Source: Cyprinodon diabolis (taxonomy: Eukaryota; Chordata; Actinopteri; Cyprinodontiformes; Cyprinodontidae). Taken from it: a stretch of DNA of 64,000 nucleotides. Made by a program: the position numbers and the translations under genes. The stretch lies in NCBI GenBank assembly GCA_030533445.1, contig CM060076.1, positions 25,654,603-25,718,602 on the forward strand. Direction: 5' to 3'. This document shows, piece by piece, positions 1-11,291 of this stretch. Below the pieces are notes generated by a model. That model did no database searches. It was not told the origin of the DNA and worked only from the letters and a program-made list of their open reading frames with translations. Positions within the stretch are counted from its first letter, which is position 1, and every line of letters begins with the position of its first letter.

Positions 1-2010
1 CACAAATGAGCATAATTTAGAATCCAGTTTCCTAACCTGAATCTGATTTATCTTTTGCAGTAGCAAAGGGGAGGATTAATAAACACAATTAGTTGTAATT
101 GTTGGTGTATCTGAAACATGACAACCTTACAAAAGTTATTCAGGATTTACAATTTGGGAAATTTATACAGACTCTTAAATAAGCATGCATTTTTTTTAAC
201 ACTGCCTAAAATAAGACTGCATAAAAAGCCCAACTGAGTTTGAGCAGTGGGAGCAGATTTGTTACAGCAGTAGGAGAGCAGCAAGTAGCCTGGAGACCTT
301 GTTAGCCTCTCCCCTTTGATCAATGAAGAATGACAATGCCAGTGGCTAGGCAAAGTCCCATAGCCGCCGCAGTTAGCCAACACATGCCAGAAGCAGTGGC
401 AGCCCGAAATAGAAAAAACAATAGTAAGATTCTTAGATTCTCTTCCTAAACTCTCAGCATGTCATGTTTTATGTCAATGGATGGAGCAGGGTCGATACCC
501 ACATAAACAGTATGTTGACTTATGGAGATTAAGAGGTCATATTTAGTTGTGATTGTATTTCATTTTTTTAACTTTTATTTAACCCTCATAACCCTCATAT
601 TTATTGCGTTAAAAAAAAAAGATCCCTCACCCTTTAAAACTATAAACAATACTAGTTATGTTTGAATTGCCTTAATTCTGACCTAACTTGGTTGGTGAAT
701 ATTGCAATAATTTTTATATTTTTTGTTACCTGTGTGACTTATTATTTTGATCTATAACACTTGAAAACGAGCAGTTAAAAACATAATGTTAGAATTATTT
801 AGGTATAAGAAATCTAATGAAGCAAAGTATATTGTTTCTTTTAAAGTGCTTTGAGTAAAAGTTATCAAAGACATTGATTTTTAAACCGTTGGAATTTTTT
901 CATACAGTGACTAAACTTAATACGTTGTGAATTAATATTTTATTTGTGTAGAAAGGTAAATATCTCCACATTTTATGATCCCTATGGCACAAAATAAACG
1001 TCCTAATAAATTGATAACCAACCAACAGCAACAAAAACGAACCGAGAAAAATAAACAAAAGCAGCTAAAATATATAGTTAAGTGTGTTGACTCAAACTTC
1101 ATTTGTATAGAAGGTAAAGATATTATAGCATGTTATGCCCCTTGAAAGCATATCTTCACATGCTCCTTTTAGAACTAATCGGAAACTATTTCTGCAGGTT
1201 TCATGGTATGGACTTACAATTTCCAGGCATCTATAAATTGCCATATTTAGATAGCTAGTGTGGTATAGTGTAGCCTTTCCTTTGTTTTGCCATAAGCCAT
1301 GATATTGATTGTGAGCATTGGTGGAGATAGATGCAGTTTTGCTCAGTGGCCCATTCCTTTTAAATCCTCAACTCAAAATCTATCTAACCTAAGGTTGGAA
1401 ACTGTCTTCATGAACCAAACTTGGAGGTGGATAAAAGCTAGTTACATTTAATAAGTTACAGTTACCTTTTGTAACTTTACAGTAACTTTTTGACAAAGGT
1501 ATACATTTAAGAGTAGTTTTACTACATAATTCCTTCTTTCTTTTACTTTAATAATAGATATTTACTCTTTAGTCAAATGTTTGGCTACTCCATACATTGC
1601 GTGTAAATTCACTGAATAACGAAATATCTTGTTTTGAATATTGCCCCAGGCAAGGACACAGTTCACTTTTGTATCAAAATGATGTTAATTTTATTTTTAC
1701 ACAAGCTTACTTAAACCAACCATACAGTGAGAATTAAATATCGTCACTGGAAGTCTTGGTTTCATATAACTTATGTTAAAAAATGTATTGGTTTGTAAAA
1801 GTGTTTCTTCTGTAAGAAATTGTTGCTTTTCAGTTAGATTATTTGTTTATTTTTGGTTACTTTATTATAGCCTTTAAATTACCCGAAAATATGCATACAA
1901 CTTTACATTTGAGTCTGTATTTATTACATTATTCTAAATATCATGTCTTATGATGACTTACTCAGTACTTGAGTGGCCTTTTTTTGCACTCATACGCTAG
2001 TGAGTACATA
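1..2010. other. AT-rich DNA, nothing assigned
   Basis: This stretch holds only short chance reading frames. I see no recognisable protein motif, no terminal repeats and no retroposon tail. It runs up to the TA target site of the Tc1-like element at 2009-2010. Confidence 0.5.
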
Positions 2011-2042
2011 CACTCACCGGCCACTTTATTAGCTACCCCATG

Positions 2043-3798
2043 CTAGTAACGGGTTGGACCCCCTTTTGCCTTCAGAACTGCCTCAATTCTTCGTGGCATA
2101 GATTCAACAAGGTGCTGGAAGCATTCCTCAGGGAGTTTGGTCCATATTGACATGATGGCATCACACAGTTGCCGCAGATTTGTCGGCTGCACATCCATGA
2201 TGCGAATCTCCCGTTCCACCACATCCCAAAGATGCTCTATTGGATTGAGATCTGGTGACTGTGGAAGCCATTTGAGTACAGTGAACTCATTGTCATGTTC
2301 AAGAAACCAGTCTGAGATGATTCCAGCTTTATGACATGGCGCATTATCCTGCTGAAAGTAGCAATCAGAAGTTGGGTACATTGTGGTCATAAAGGGATGG
2401 ACATGGTCAGCAACAATACTCAGGTAGGCTGTGGCGTTGCAACGATGCTCATTTGGTACCAAGGGGCCCAAAGAGTGCCAAGAAAATATTCCCCACACCA
2501 TGACACCACCACCACCACCAGCCTGAACCGTTGATACAAGGCAGGATGGATCCATGCTTTCATGTTGTAGACGCCAAATTCTGACCCTACCATCCGAATG
2601 TCACAGCAGAAATCGAGACTCATCAGACCAGTCAGCGTTTTTCCAATCTTCTATTGTCCAATTTCGATGAGCTTGTGAAAATTGTAGCCTCAGTTTCCTG
2701 TTCTTAGCTGAAAAGAGTGGCAGCCAGTGTGGTCTTTGTCATGTTTGGGTTTAAGGACTTAGCCCACATGCAGAACACAACGGAGTCTGAAGGAAAGGTT
2801 AACAAGGTTTATTGAAAGATGTACAATGATATACAGTAATACTGGATCTGGATCTGGTTCTGGTACTGGTCCGGGACTGGTCTCAGAGTTTCTGGAGAGA
2901 TGAGAGTTTGGTTAGCCAGGCTGATGATGGATTGATAGAGAGAATAATCAAGATGTACCTTGAGGAGATTGTAACAGAGCCGTGAGGTGAGATACCGTAG
3001 GTCCAGAGTCAATGATGTGGCAGAGAGTTTAAGCAGCAGCAGCGTCTAGTTTCGAGCTAGAAGGTTTCTGGCTTGGGTTTGTTCCTTGCTCAATCCAGGA
3101 GCTGAAGAAAGAATCCAAACTGAGATCTTCAGGTTTGGCTTTCATGAGCAGGCAGGCAGGTTTCTAGGTGGAGCTCATCCAGAGCTTCAGGATTTCCTGT
3201 GAGCACAAAAGACAAAGGCGATTAGAAGACTAGTTCCTCTCTAGAGTCTACTAGTAAAGTTCAGATGTTCTGAGGCTCAGGTTCGCTAACCAAACTAGGT
3301 CAACACTCCGGCGTCGAAGGAAGGTCTGGCAGCTGCTTAAGTAGTGTGGACCTCTGATGAGCTGATGATCTCCAGGTGTGTAGAGGAATCAGCTCAGGAG
3401 GCCCACAGCGCTCTCTGCTGGAGATCAGGTGGCAGATCTCTGGATCCTGACAGTCTTCTGCTGCTGTAGCCCATCTGCCTCAAAGTTCGACGTACTGTGC
3501 GTTCAGAGATGCTCTTCTGCCCACCTTGGTTGTAACGGGTGGTTATTTGAGTCACTGTTGCCCTTCTATCAACTCTGGCCATTCTCCTCTGACCTCTGGC
3601 ATCAACAAGGCATTTCCGCCCACAGAACTGTCGCTCACTGGATGTTTTTTCTTTTTCGGACCATTCTCTCTAAACCCTAGAGATGGTTGTGCGTGAAAAT
3701 CCCAGTAGATCAGCAGTTTCTGAAATACTCAGACCAGCCCTTCTGGCACCAACAATCATGCCACGTTCAAAGTCACTCAAATCACCTTTCGTCCCCAT
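2043..3798 (-). pseudogene. Tc1-like transposase, two in-frame stops, split by LTR
   Basis: The product would be a Tc1-family transposase, which cuts the element out and inserts it at TA. The minus-strand ATG at 3796-3798 begins MGTKGDLSDFERGMIVGARR, the N-terminal helix-turn-helix region. A second DNA-binding part (RRTLRQMGYSSRR) lies near 3453-3582. The DDE catalytic domain follows: SDESRF near 2620, YFQQDNAPCH near 2345 and SPDLNPIEHLWD near 2230. I count 36 residues between the second Asp and the Glu, not the 34 usual for Tc1. The C-terminus is KGGPTRY, then a stop at 2043. Without the LTR and one copy of its target duplication, the frame is in phase throughout, about 344 codons, which is a normal length. 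It is broken by TAG at 3670-3672, TGA at 2601-2603 and the LTR at 2737-3452. Confidence 0.93.
2737..3452 (-). mobile_element. Solo LTR inserted in the Tc1-like transposase
   Basis: The 716-bp segment begins TGTCATGTTTGGG and ends GGATCCTGACA. It is flanked on both sides by GTCTT (2732-2736 and 3453-3457), a 5-bp target duplication typical of LTR retroelements. No internal retroelement sequence is present, so this is a solo LTR left by recombination between two LTRs. The sense strand is minus: TTTATT at 2808-2813 is AATAAA on that strand. It is clearly related to the LTRs at 23063-25418, sharing GATGAGAGTTTGGTTAGCCA, AGCGCTCTCTGCTGGAGA and the ACTCC-GCGTCGAAGGAAGGTCT segment. It has a single copy of the ~60-bp unit that is repeated in those LTRs. 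Confidence 0.93.
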
Positions 3799-3998
3799 AC
3801 TGATGCTCGGTTTGAACTGCAGGAGATTGTCTTGACCATGTCTACATGCCTAAATGCACTGAGTTGACGCCATGTGATTGGCTGCTTAGAAATTAAGTGT
3901 TAACGAGCAGTTGGACAGGTGTACCTAATAAAGTGGCTGGTGAGTGTAGATGGCTACTTAAAAAAAAATATGACAATGTAGTGTTACTCTTTTTCCCC

Positions 3999-4090
3999 CG
4001 CCTCTCTCCCATTGATTGCTGGAGATAGGCACCAGCAACCCTTGCGACCCCACTCGGAACAAGCGTGTAAGAAAATGGATGGATGGATGT
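3999..4090 (+). repeat. SINE-B 3' end with (GATG) tail, truncated
   Basis: This is a short 3' fragment of the family seen more fully at 50917-51167 and 52296-52598. It keeps the segment GCCTCTCTCCCATTGATTGC, the CGACCCCACT motif and the AAAATGGATGGATGGATG tail. The tRNA-like head is missing. Confidence 0.7.
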
Positions 4091-4486
4091 TACTCTTATT
4101 TAAGTACAATTTTTGGGTATACTACCCACCTCTGACTTAACGTAGCATAAAAATCTACATTAGGTGGTCCTTGAACTTGGGTTTTTAAAAATATTATTTA
4201 TATCCCAATTGTCAAAGAGAATTACCCATGAAAAAAACTATAATCTTTGGAATGACATGGTGAACAATCTACACCTTAAACTGTGGGTAGATTTGTCTCT
4301 AGATCTGGACACAAAAATCAAGACATGAATGTGTATAGACTGCCTGGATGAGCAACGTCCATTTGTGTTTGCAAATTTACCTCTCCATCAAGTTGGTCGT
4401 GTTAACTATAGTAGAGTCAGTTAGGAATGGTTCGATGCAAGTAGTGATGTCATCAGTTTAGGATGCAGCACATTTTCTAGGTCCTG

Positions 4487-5850
4487 TGTCAAGGCTCATA
4501 ACAGTGGACCAAGAATTCAGGCAAGACAGACAGTGGAATAACTTAAAAGCATTTATTAAAACAAGCATGTCTGCAAAAGGAGCGGCTAGGGCTGTTAGGA
4601 ATCCAGTTTGTGTGGGTTGTTTTTGTGTTTATCTCTCCCTCCACCACCAGGTGGTGCCCTGTCCTCGTTGGTCCTCCTGCACACCATATGTTCATCACTG
4701 AGGAGTATTTGAGTTGTTGACTGCCACTTTCTTGACGCCAGAGTGTTTGCCAGTTTTGGGTTCTCTAGCCAAGATGAGTTTAGCTGAGTCTAATCTGAGT
4801 TTTGTTTCTCTGAGACTAACCTTGTTGCTTTTTGTCTTTGGCTTTCGGCAGGAAGTCTTCCTGCATACTGGATGTTTGGCCTTCTCACCCTGGAAGGATT
4901 ATTTGTGTTCACACTGAGCAGGGGGAAAACCTCCACATGTCCCGTTCAAGTTCCCAGGGAAATCCAAGTGGCAGTTCGCTCCATTGCTCCACAGGGTCCA
5001 ACCCAAACCAACCTGTCCGCCCTCCAACAAGTTCACCCTTCTTTGGATAAAACAACACCAACAGGATTCAGGGACAAGAAACAAACCCCCTCCTACATGA
5101 GTCTCGCTTTCACTGCTTACAAGAACTCAATCAAATTTTCCTACGGACCTTGAACTAATCCCTGTGAACTTCCCCTCTCACTTCCAGTTCCGGTTCCCCA
5201 GCTCTCTGAGTTCCAGAATCCTACTCCTGTAGTTCACCTCAATAAACCTGTGAAACGTTTTCCCTGGTTCTCTGAGTGGTTCTCTGCTTTTGGGTCAGAT
5301 CATTAAACAATCACAGGCACATCTGTAGGAGAGAAACACAGGTCAATGACCACAATAATCTGACGGAGGATGATTATGAAGGCGAGTCACCAACTTGGTT
5401 TAACAGTTCAGTGCGTGCCCAGAGAATGAGGATGATTCCAACAAGTCGGCTGACAAGATGCTGCCAGAGGGTTCATGAAGCTGCAGAACTGGCAGGAGGT
5501 GAGATCCAAGCAGATGAAAGAAGGCAGGATAATGCAGGTCAAAGTCAGAAGGCAGATCCAGGTTCAGTCCGCAAGAAGAATTCAGCAGACATATGAAGAC
5601 AGCTCAGGCAAACAGATCAGACGGGCAGGCAAGCTCAAAGGTCTGAATACAGAAACAGGTCAAGATCAGGCAAGCGGAGCACTATCAGTAACGTTCAAAA
5701 ACTCTCTACACCAAAGGCTCAATAATAATCTGGCACTGATGGCTGGAACAATGGAGTATAAATAGAAGCAGGAACAACTGATTCAGATGAGAAACACGGC
5801 AGAGCTAGACAAGCGAATGATATGAGGTGTTGTGATTCTATAGGCAAATT
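4487..5850. mobile_element. Composite of LTR-derived segments in opposite orientations
   Basis: Three LTR-like parts lie end to end. From 4487 (TGTCAAGGCTCATAAC...) to about 4640 the layout matches the ends of minus-strand LTRs elsewhere here, including an antisense AATAAA near 4555. From about 4700 to 5300 the sequence reads like a plus-strand LTR 3' half, with CAATAAACCTGTG near 5240 and a Ser/Pro-rich tail. From about 5300 to 5850 it matches, in reverse, the solo LTR at 58199-58904 (for example CAGGCAAACAGATCAGAC) and also the left arm of 10632-11291 (GACCAC-ATAATCTGAC, GGTT-AACAGTTCAG). No coding internal region remains. The short open frames here are by-products of LTR sequence. Boundaries are approximate and I found no flanking duplication. 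Confidence 0.55.
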
Positions 5851-7600
5851 CTATTCCCAGCCCGCTGGGAATTTATGTTTCTGATACTTTAAGATGTTTA
5901 TTGCCCTCCCCTGTAGGGGTGGTAAAATATCTTATTTAATCAGATATTATTTCAGCTGTTATATAGTGTTTATGATACACAGTCCTACTAACTGTGTGTT
6001 AGAACAATAGATGAAAGAGTGATTCGAGCACTAATCATGGTCAAACTGTTATTTCTGCACATACATGGAATAAATTCACCACAACTTCTGTTCAAAATAT
6101 AAGAGTTTATTAACAAAAATCATTCAGCCCCAAGTCAAACATATTTCAGTTTAACACTCTCAACTAAGACTAGTAAAACTCAACTAAACTAAACTAACTA
6201 CTATGTACAAAGAGGAAGGGGAAAACGGTTGAAAAACATATTACAGTTTAAGATGGATTTTGTATTTGAAACCAAAGTTTATCTGGAAGAATTTGGGATG
6301 TGATCAAATTAGCCTTTCACTAATTTAAAGAAATTGGAATGTTTTCAGACCAATTCACAATGCAAATCCATGAGGTAAATAAAACATTATTTGGTCAAAT
6401 AATGTTTTATTAAATGATTTGCTTAATCAAGAACCAAAAACCTTTAGTTAAATTATTTCTTTACCTTCCTTGAAATAGCTAGCAGCGAATAGACATCAGG
6501 ATTCCACTAAATGACTCTTAGTCATACTTGGTAATGGAAATGTAATGAGCATTTGAGGAACATATGAACACTAATGTTATATCAGTGTTTAAACCCTTAG
6601 TGAATAAAGCTTGTCTAAGCTTTAGCAAAAGCTCAACACATATTCCTGTAGCATAGCGTAGCATGCAATCCATTCTTTAGCATCAATTAGCGTTGTCTTT
6701 ACTCAGCAGTAAACACACAATATGATTAGCATCATCAAAAGACACATTGCTTGTTCTGTCCCTAATCATGCCAGACCTGCAAACCTTTTTCCATGTCCAC
6801 TTGGAAAGCTTGAGTTTCATCCAGTTTTGCAGCTCTACAGTCAGGGGTTCCTTTGTCTGAGTCTCACAGCAGGGGTCCCCTCAGTCTCACACCCAGGGCA
6901 TGGTCTTTAACCAGTTTGGCTAGAAAAGTTCTTAAACTCAAGAGAGATGTGTTGCAAAAGGTCTATTTGCAGCAGTTTGGTTCTGAAAGGATCTGACTTA
7001 TCCGGGATGGTTCTGGAGATCTGGTTCCCCTGGGGCCCGCATCTCCACTGTGGGCCACAGTGGGCCCCAGCTTTGAGCGCAGGAGCAGAAGAGGCAAAAG
7101 AGAGGTGCTGGAGCAGAAAAGAGCAAAAAGAGGCAGAATCCTGTGTGCTCTGTGGTTTTCTCTGTCTTCACAGGGAGGGGGGTAGGTTTTCACACCTCTG
7201 GTGGCTCCCATGTGACTTGCTTGTGGCTGCTTTTGCTGAAAAAGGGGGGCTGCAGAAGTCCCCCAGCTGTTATTCACCAAAGCTGCGTTTCTCCTCTGGT
7301 CATCCTATCAGGATGAAATATGGACACTGGTTCCCGATGTCCAAAAAGTATGATCATGGCATATGGCACAACAGAGGAATCAAGCCAGCCATCAGCGCCA
7401 AAATCATGACATCCTGGAGTCACCCTGATAACATTTTCAGCTCAAAGCTAAGAACAATTCTAAGGTGAGGATTAGAGCTAGGATATTATCTTATTATTTG
7501 ACCTAAATGTGACAGATACATAAGCATGGGCATCTTCTTCATCACTGAAGTTGTCTTATGAGTTTCCATAGTAGTCTGCGGGGGGCCCAGGTCGTTCTTG
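5851..7600. repeat. Unclassified interspersed repeat, possibly LTR-derived
   Basis: The block has a distinct style: a C-rich hairpin-like start (CCCTCCCCTGTAGGGGTGG near 5905), a long AT-rich part, then a GC-richer part (6890-7480). I have the impression of similar sequence in other percomorph genomes, for instance the segment around GCCAAAATCATGACATCCTG at 7398, but I cannot name the family. A 173-codon plus-strand frame (6947-7468) has no recognisable domain. A perfect 16-bp inverted repeat is at 6378-6393 / 6396-6411. Confidence 0.35.
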
Positions 7601-8106
7601 TATGAGAATGCATTTGTGCCTAGCTGTGTGTGTCTATGTGATTAATAAATATGTGCCTGACCTTAAAATTTTTGAAAAATTGTTGCCCCCACCATTCATA
7701 TTTAAAGACTCCCAAAAACGTCCACAAATCAATACAATTTATGTAATGTGTTCATTCGTATTTTTTCAGTGGTGGTAGTTATGTGATTTAAAGGAGATTA
7801 TAGTTTATTGCTTTGCAATATTTACTGTACTTTGTTCAACTTTTGAAAAGTTGGTTGAGGTGGTGAGTAATTTGGGGTTGGGGAAATCTTTGCTGAAAAC
7901 CAAAAAGTTTAAAAGAAAGAGAAAAGTTCTGGAACCATGGCACTAATGTGTTAAAAATTTCTTATAGATGCTGATGGCTGTTGGCAGAAGAGTTCTCCAT
8001 ACATGGTCAGTCTCTTTGAGGATCTTCCAGAAAGATTATGAGCTGATTCTGAATTGGGCAAATTGTAAATCCTAGCTTATATTCCTAGCTCATCTTCCTT
8101 CACCCC

Positions 8107-8559
8107 TGTTGGGGTCAACTGTAATAATGCTATTGTGGGCAGAAAAATAAAACCAAACTCCTGTGCTGAATCCAGACAGGCTTCATCCTTACTGTCGTCA
8201 TTACTAGCGAAATGTACATGGATGATGCAATTCAAAGCCATAGAAAATTTAAACTAGGTCCAACCAGGAGCCGCAAACCGAGCCAAAACCGAGAGGGCTC
8301 TGTGGAGAAGAGCCGGGACACGATCAGGAGACACGAACCACGGACTGAACTAAAACTAAACGAAACAGAGAAAAGATGGAACAAACACCAAAATAGCTAG
8401 TGATCTGGCCCCGATAGCTAGGCTGAAGCATATATAAAGCAGTGGGAGCAAGTGGATAAGATCAATGATAATTAGAGAGTGGGGAGGGTATGGCAGGTGA
8501 ACAAAGTGAGTAATTAGATCAGCTACTGGGGCGGCAATCCTAAATATTGTCATTTGTCA
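8107..8559 (-). mobile_element. Solo LTR-like segment
   Basis: Read on the minus strand it begins TGACAAATGACAATATT, has TTACTCA-TTT-TTCACCTGCC close to its start, a TATA box (TTTATATATGC, near 8435), and ends GACCCCAACA. The TTACTCA...TTCACCTGCC segment matches the start of the plus-strand LTR at 58199. No matching 5-bp flanking duplication was found, so the exact ends are uncertain. Its right end abuts the GATG microsatellite. Confidence 0.5.
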
Positions 8560-8659
8560 TGATGGATGGATGGATGGATGGATGGATGGATGGATGGATG
8601 GATGGATGGATGGATGGATGGATGGATGGATGGATGGATGGATGGATGGATGGATGGAT
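8559..8659. repeat. (GATG)n microsatellite, ~100 bp
   Basis: About 25 uninterrupted copies of GATG. This tetranucleotide is also the 3' tail motif of the SINE-B family in this window, which may have seeded it, but no SINE body adjoins it here. Confidence 0.97.
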
Positions 8660-10631
8660 ATGTATAGTCTGTAATTTCTCTAGCTAGCACCAATACTTTT
8701 AGAAAGAGTATCTATTTTTGCTTTTCACTTGAGGCTGTATCATTATTGTCTATGTTAGAAATTAATCTTTTTTACCTTTTGATGCCAAAAGAATCACACC
8801 TTGTTTCCATGTAATTACGTTTGTTTTTGCACCACTAGCAGGCTACCAATGCTTCAGACAAGATTTTAAGGGAAAACACTCAAGTAATTAAGCATGAGTA
8901 TGTGTTTTTTAAAGGTTTACAAGCTTCTTTAAAGTTCGTCCTTTAAAAGCAGAAGTAAAAACTAGAAACCATAGTGTTAGGTATCTGGCATGCTGTAGGG
9001 CTCTTCTCTTTCTCTGGCATGCAGGCAGTTGTCTACCTTTACTTAATAGATAAATGACTATATGAATCTATTGAGACTTTCTATAATTCAAAAAATATGA
9101 GGCATTTTGCATGCAAGTAGTTCTGTTGTACAACAGATAGGAATTTAACTGCTTTGGACAAGGTTCTGACATTAGGGTCATTGCTGCATCAAGTCTTTTT
9201 TATTATGATGAGCTGGGCTGTGACAGTAAGAGACACAGGTTAATTAGTAGCAATTCCTTGCTACTGTTGCGCTGCACCAGTGAGTAATTTAATGGTTTTA
9301 TTACTCTGGCTTTCTGACTAATTAAATTGCTCTAATCTTATTTGCAAAGTATTGTGAGGTGTAAGTTCAAGGTCCTCTCGTGAGCTTTGGGTTTGTCACA
9401 GTAGGAAGAAATACAGACTCAAAATATGTGCAATCTGATTATCAAATTTTCAAAGTTGTTGCTTTTTTAGACGAGAACAAGTCACCCATTTTTTTTATAA
9501 ATATAGCTACTACTCAATCTCTGACTGCAAGTGTGGATCAAGATGTTTCATAGAAAACTTTCAAACTGACTTTATTACAATGTTTTTAAATGCCTTAGAA
9601 AAATATTGTTGCTGGGTTTTTTATCTTTTTTTCTGTCCAGTGCCTATCCATTTTTAGAGTATTGATTTATGGTTTATGAATTCAAACTTTATCATAGTTG
9701 TGTCCACATATAACAGAAAACTTGGGAAAGAGCAACATCTTTTTTTTTTTGTCTCTTCATTGCTAGCAGCCTTTTACAGAGGCAATTTAGACATTTCATT
9801 AAAAGAAAAAACATAAAATAGTTGAAAAGTAAATGCACATGCATATTTCTGGTGCAGAGCCAGGTATTAATGGAATTTTATTTTTACTTTATTTTTAAAG
9901 CAATTATATTCAGATATATACTCTTCTTAAGCGAGCAACTTTTCTTCCACTGCCATTTCCATTTTATAGTACAGCTTGTTTTAAAGTGTAGCCACATAGA
10001 TTTCTTCAGGTTTCTTTTTCTTTCATACTTTAATTATCAAACCAATTTTATATATCAGAGAAAAGACATTGTGCCCCATGCAACATTTTCATATTTTCGT
10101 AATAAATTTCTCTTACTTTTTCTCTTACTGTGGGCTCTTTCTAACACAAAAACATGAGATTCAACAGATGTTCCTAAATTCAGTAGATGGTCATAAATGA
10201 CCTTCATAAACATGATGCGTTTCACCTGTGTGTAAGTGAGCACGCGTTGATGAGAATTGTAAATCTACATAATTACTGCCCTCATAATTCAGGGCAACCA
10301 ACGCTTGGCAGATATTTTTCATTTACAAAAATGACATTGAGGAAGAGAGACTTAATGAGTTTGGAGATCGATGTTGTCTTAACTGAGAGCTAAGCAACAG
10401 AATTTGAGATCAATTAAAATCCAGGCAGTGGGGAATAAATTACAAGAGCTTTAAATGATGTGTTGCCTTTTGGTTGCACTGTTACAGAAAAAAAATAAAT
10501 AAAATTATTTATCCAAAAATGGTGTCAAAAATATTTCTATCAAAAGCAAGACGGTCAATCAAATCTACTGGTAGAGGCAGGAGGCACCTGTTTTTCGGGT
10601 AGCCCAACATATCTCAATGGTACAGTATGTC
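8660..10631. other. No gene seen; possible conserved non-coding segment
   Basis: No family-level coding motif is visible. The part 9160-9400 is less AT-skewed and contains several TAATTA-type homeodomain sites (for example GGTTAATTAGTAGC and GACTAATTAAATTGC). That is compatible with a conserved enhancer, but cannot be shown from one sequence. Confidence 0.3.
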
Positions 10632-11291
10632 TGTCATAAAACGAATGGATAACAGACAGACCCAGTATTCAGACAATGGGAAGTTACAAAATGTTTAATG
10701 ACAAAAAATGAACTGAACAGAACGGAACCCTGGCTGCTGTGAATCAGTGGACCTGCAATGGGGGAAGGGGGAAGGGGGAGCACCGCCCATCACCTGCACT
10801 CTGGTTGTGGGAGAAACACTGGTAAGTGACCACGATAATCTGACAGAAGATTATTATACATGTGTGTTACTTACCTGGTTCAACAGTTCAGGTAAGTGAC
10901 TCCCTCTGATAATCACCATCTGTCAGATGATCGTGGTCACTTACCTGTGTTTCTCCCACAACCAGAATGACTGTGATTGGGCGTTGCCCCGCCCCCCTCC
11001 TGCAGTCACCGTGAGCCGCAGATCCTCAGCAGCTCCACTTTTGTTCTGTTCTGTTATTTTTGTGTTAATAAATGTTTTGAATTCCTACAAGTCATCTCCA
11101 TGTCATGTATTTAATCTACCCAGCCAATTAACCAGGTGAGTCCAATCTGCACAGGTTAATTCACGGTGAAGATTGGACTCACCTGCTTCAGTGGCTGGGT
11201 AGAACAAATACATGACATGGAGATGACTTGTTGACTCCACATTGCCCATGTCTACCTTGAATACTGGGTCCTTCTGTCCCGTTTTATGACA
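10632..11291. mobile_element. Inverted pair of LTR-like arms (foldback structure)
   Basis: The left end TGTCATAAAACG is the exact inverse of the right end CGTTTTATGACA. Behind each end the inverted similarity continues: CCCAGTATTCA against TGAATACTGGG, the GTTCTGTTC-TT stretch, CACAACCAGA, and GACCACGATAATCTGACAG against CTGTCAGATGATCGTGGTC. The ends resemble other LTR ends here (58870-58904, 32614-32663). The right arm contains a second, nested hairpin (about 11092-11230) with AAGTCATCTCCATGTCATG facing its inverse. I saw no exact target duplication. It can be read as two LTRs of one family in opposite orientation, or as a true foldback transposon. Confidence 0.7.

Larger units (their letters stand above)
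2011..3946 (-). mobile_element. Tc1/mariner-like DNA transposon, interrupted by a solo LTR
   Basis: The left end reads CACTCACCGGCCACTTTATT and the right end is its inverse (AATAAAGTGGCTGGTGAGTG). Both are flanked by TA (2009-2010 and 3947-3948), the target duplication of Tc1/mariner elements. Removing the LTR at 2737-3452 and its repeated 5 bp leaves about 1.2 kb, the usual size of a Tc1-like element with one transposase gene. The transposase lies on the minus strand. The reading frame is still continuous in phase, but it has two stops and the LTR insertion, so this copy is dead. A much older relic of the same family sits near 57.3 kb. Confidence 0.95.

Noticed and set aside
6947..7468. 173-codon plus-strand frame as a gene
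   Set aside because: No domain is recognisable, the opposite strand is also open for 105 codons, and it lies in what looks like an interspersed repeat.
10632..11291. Intact LTR retroelement
   Set aside because: The arms are inverted, not direct, and there is no internal coding region or polypurine tract.
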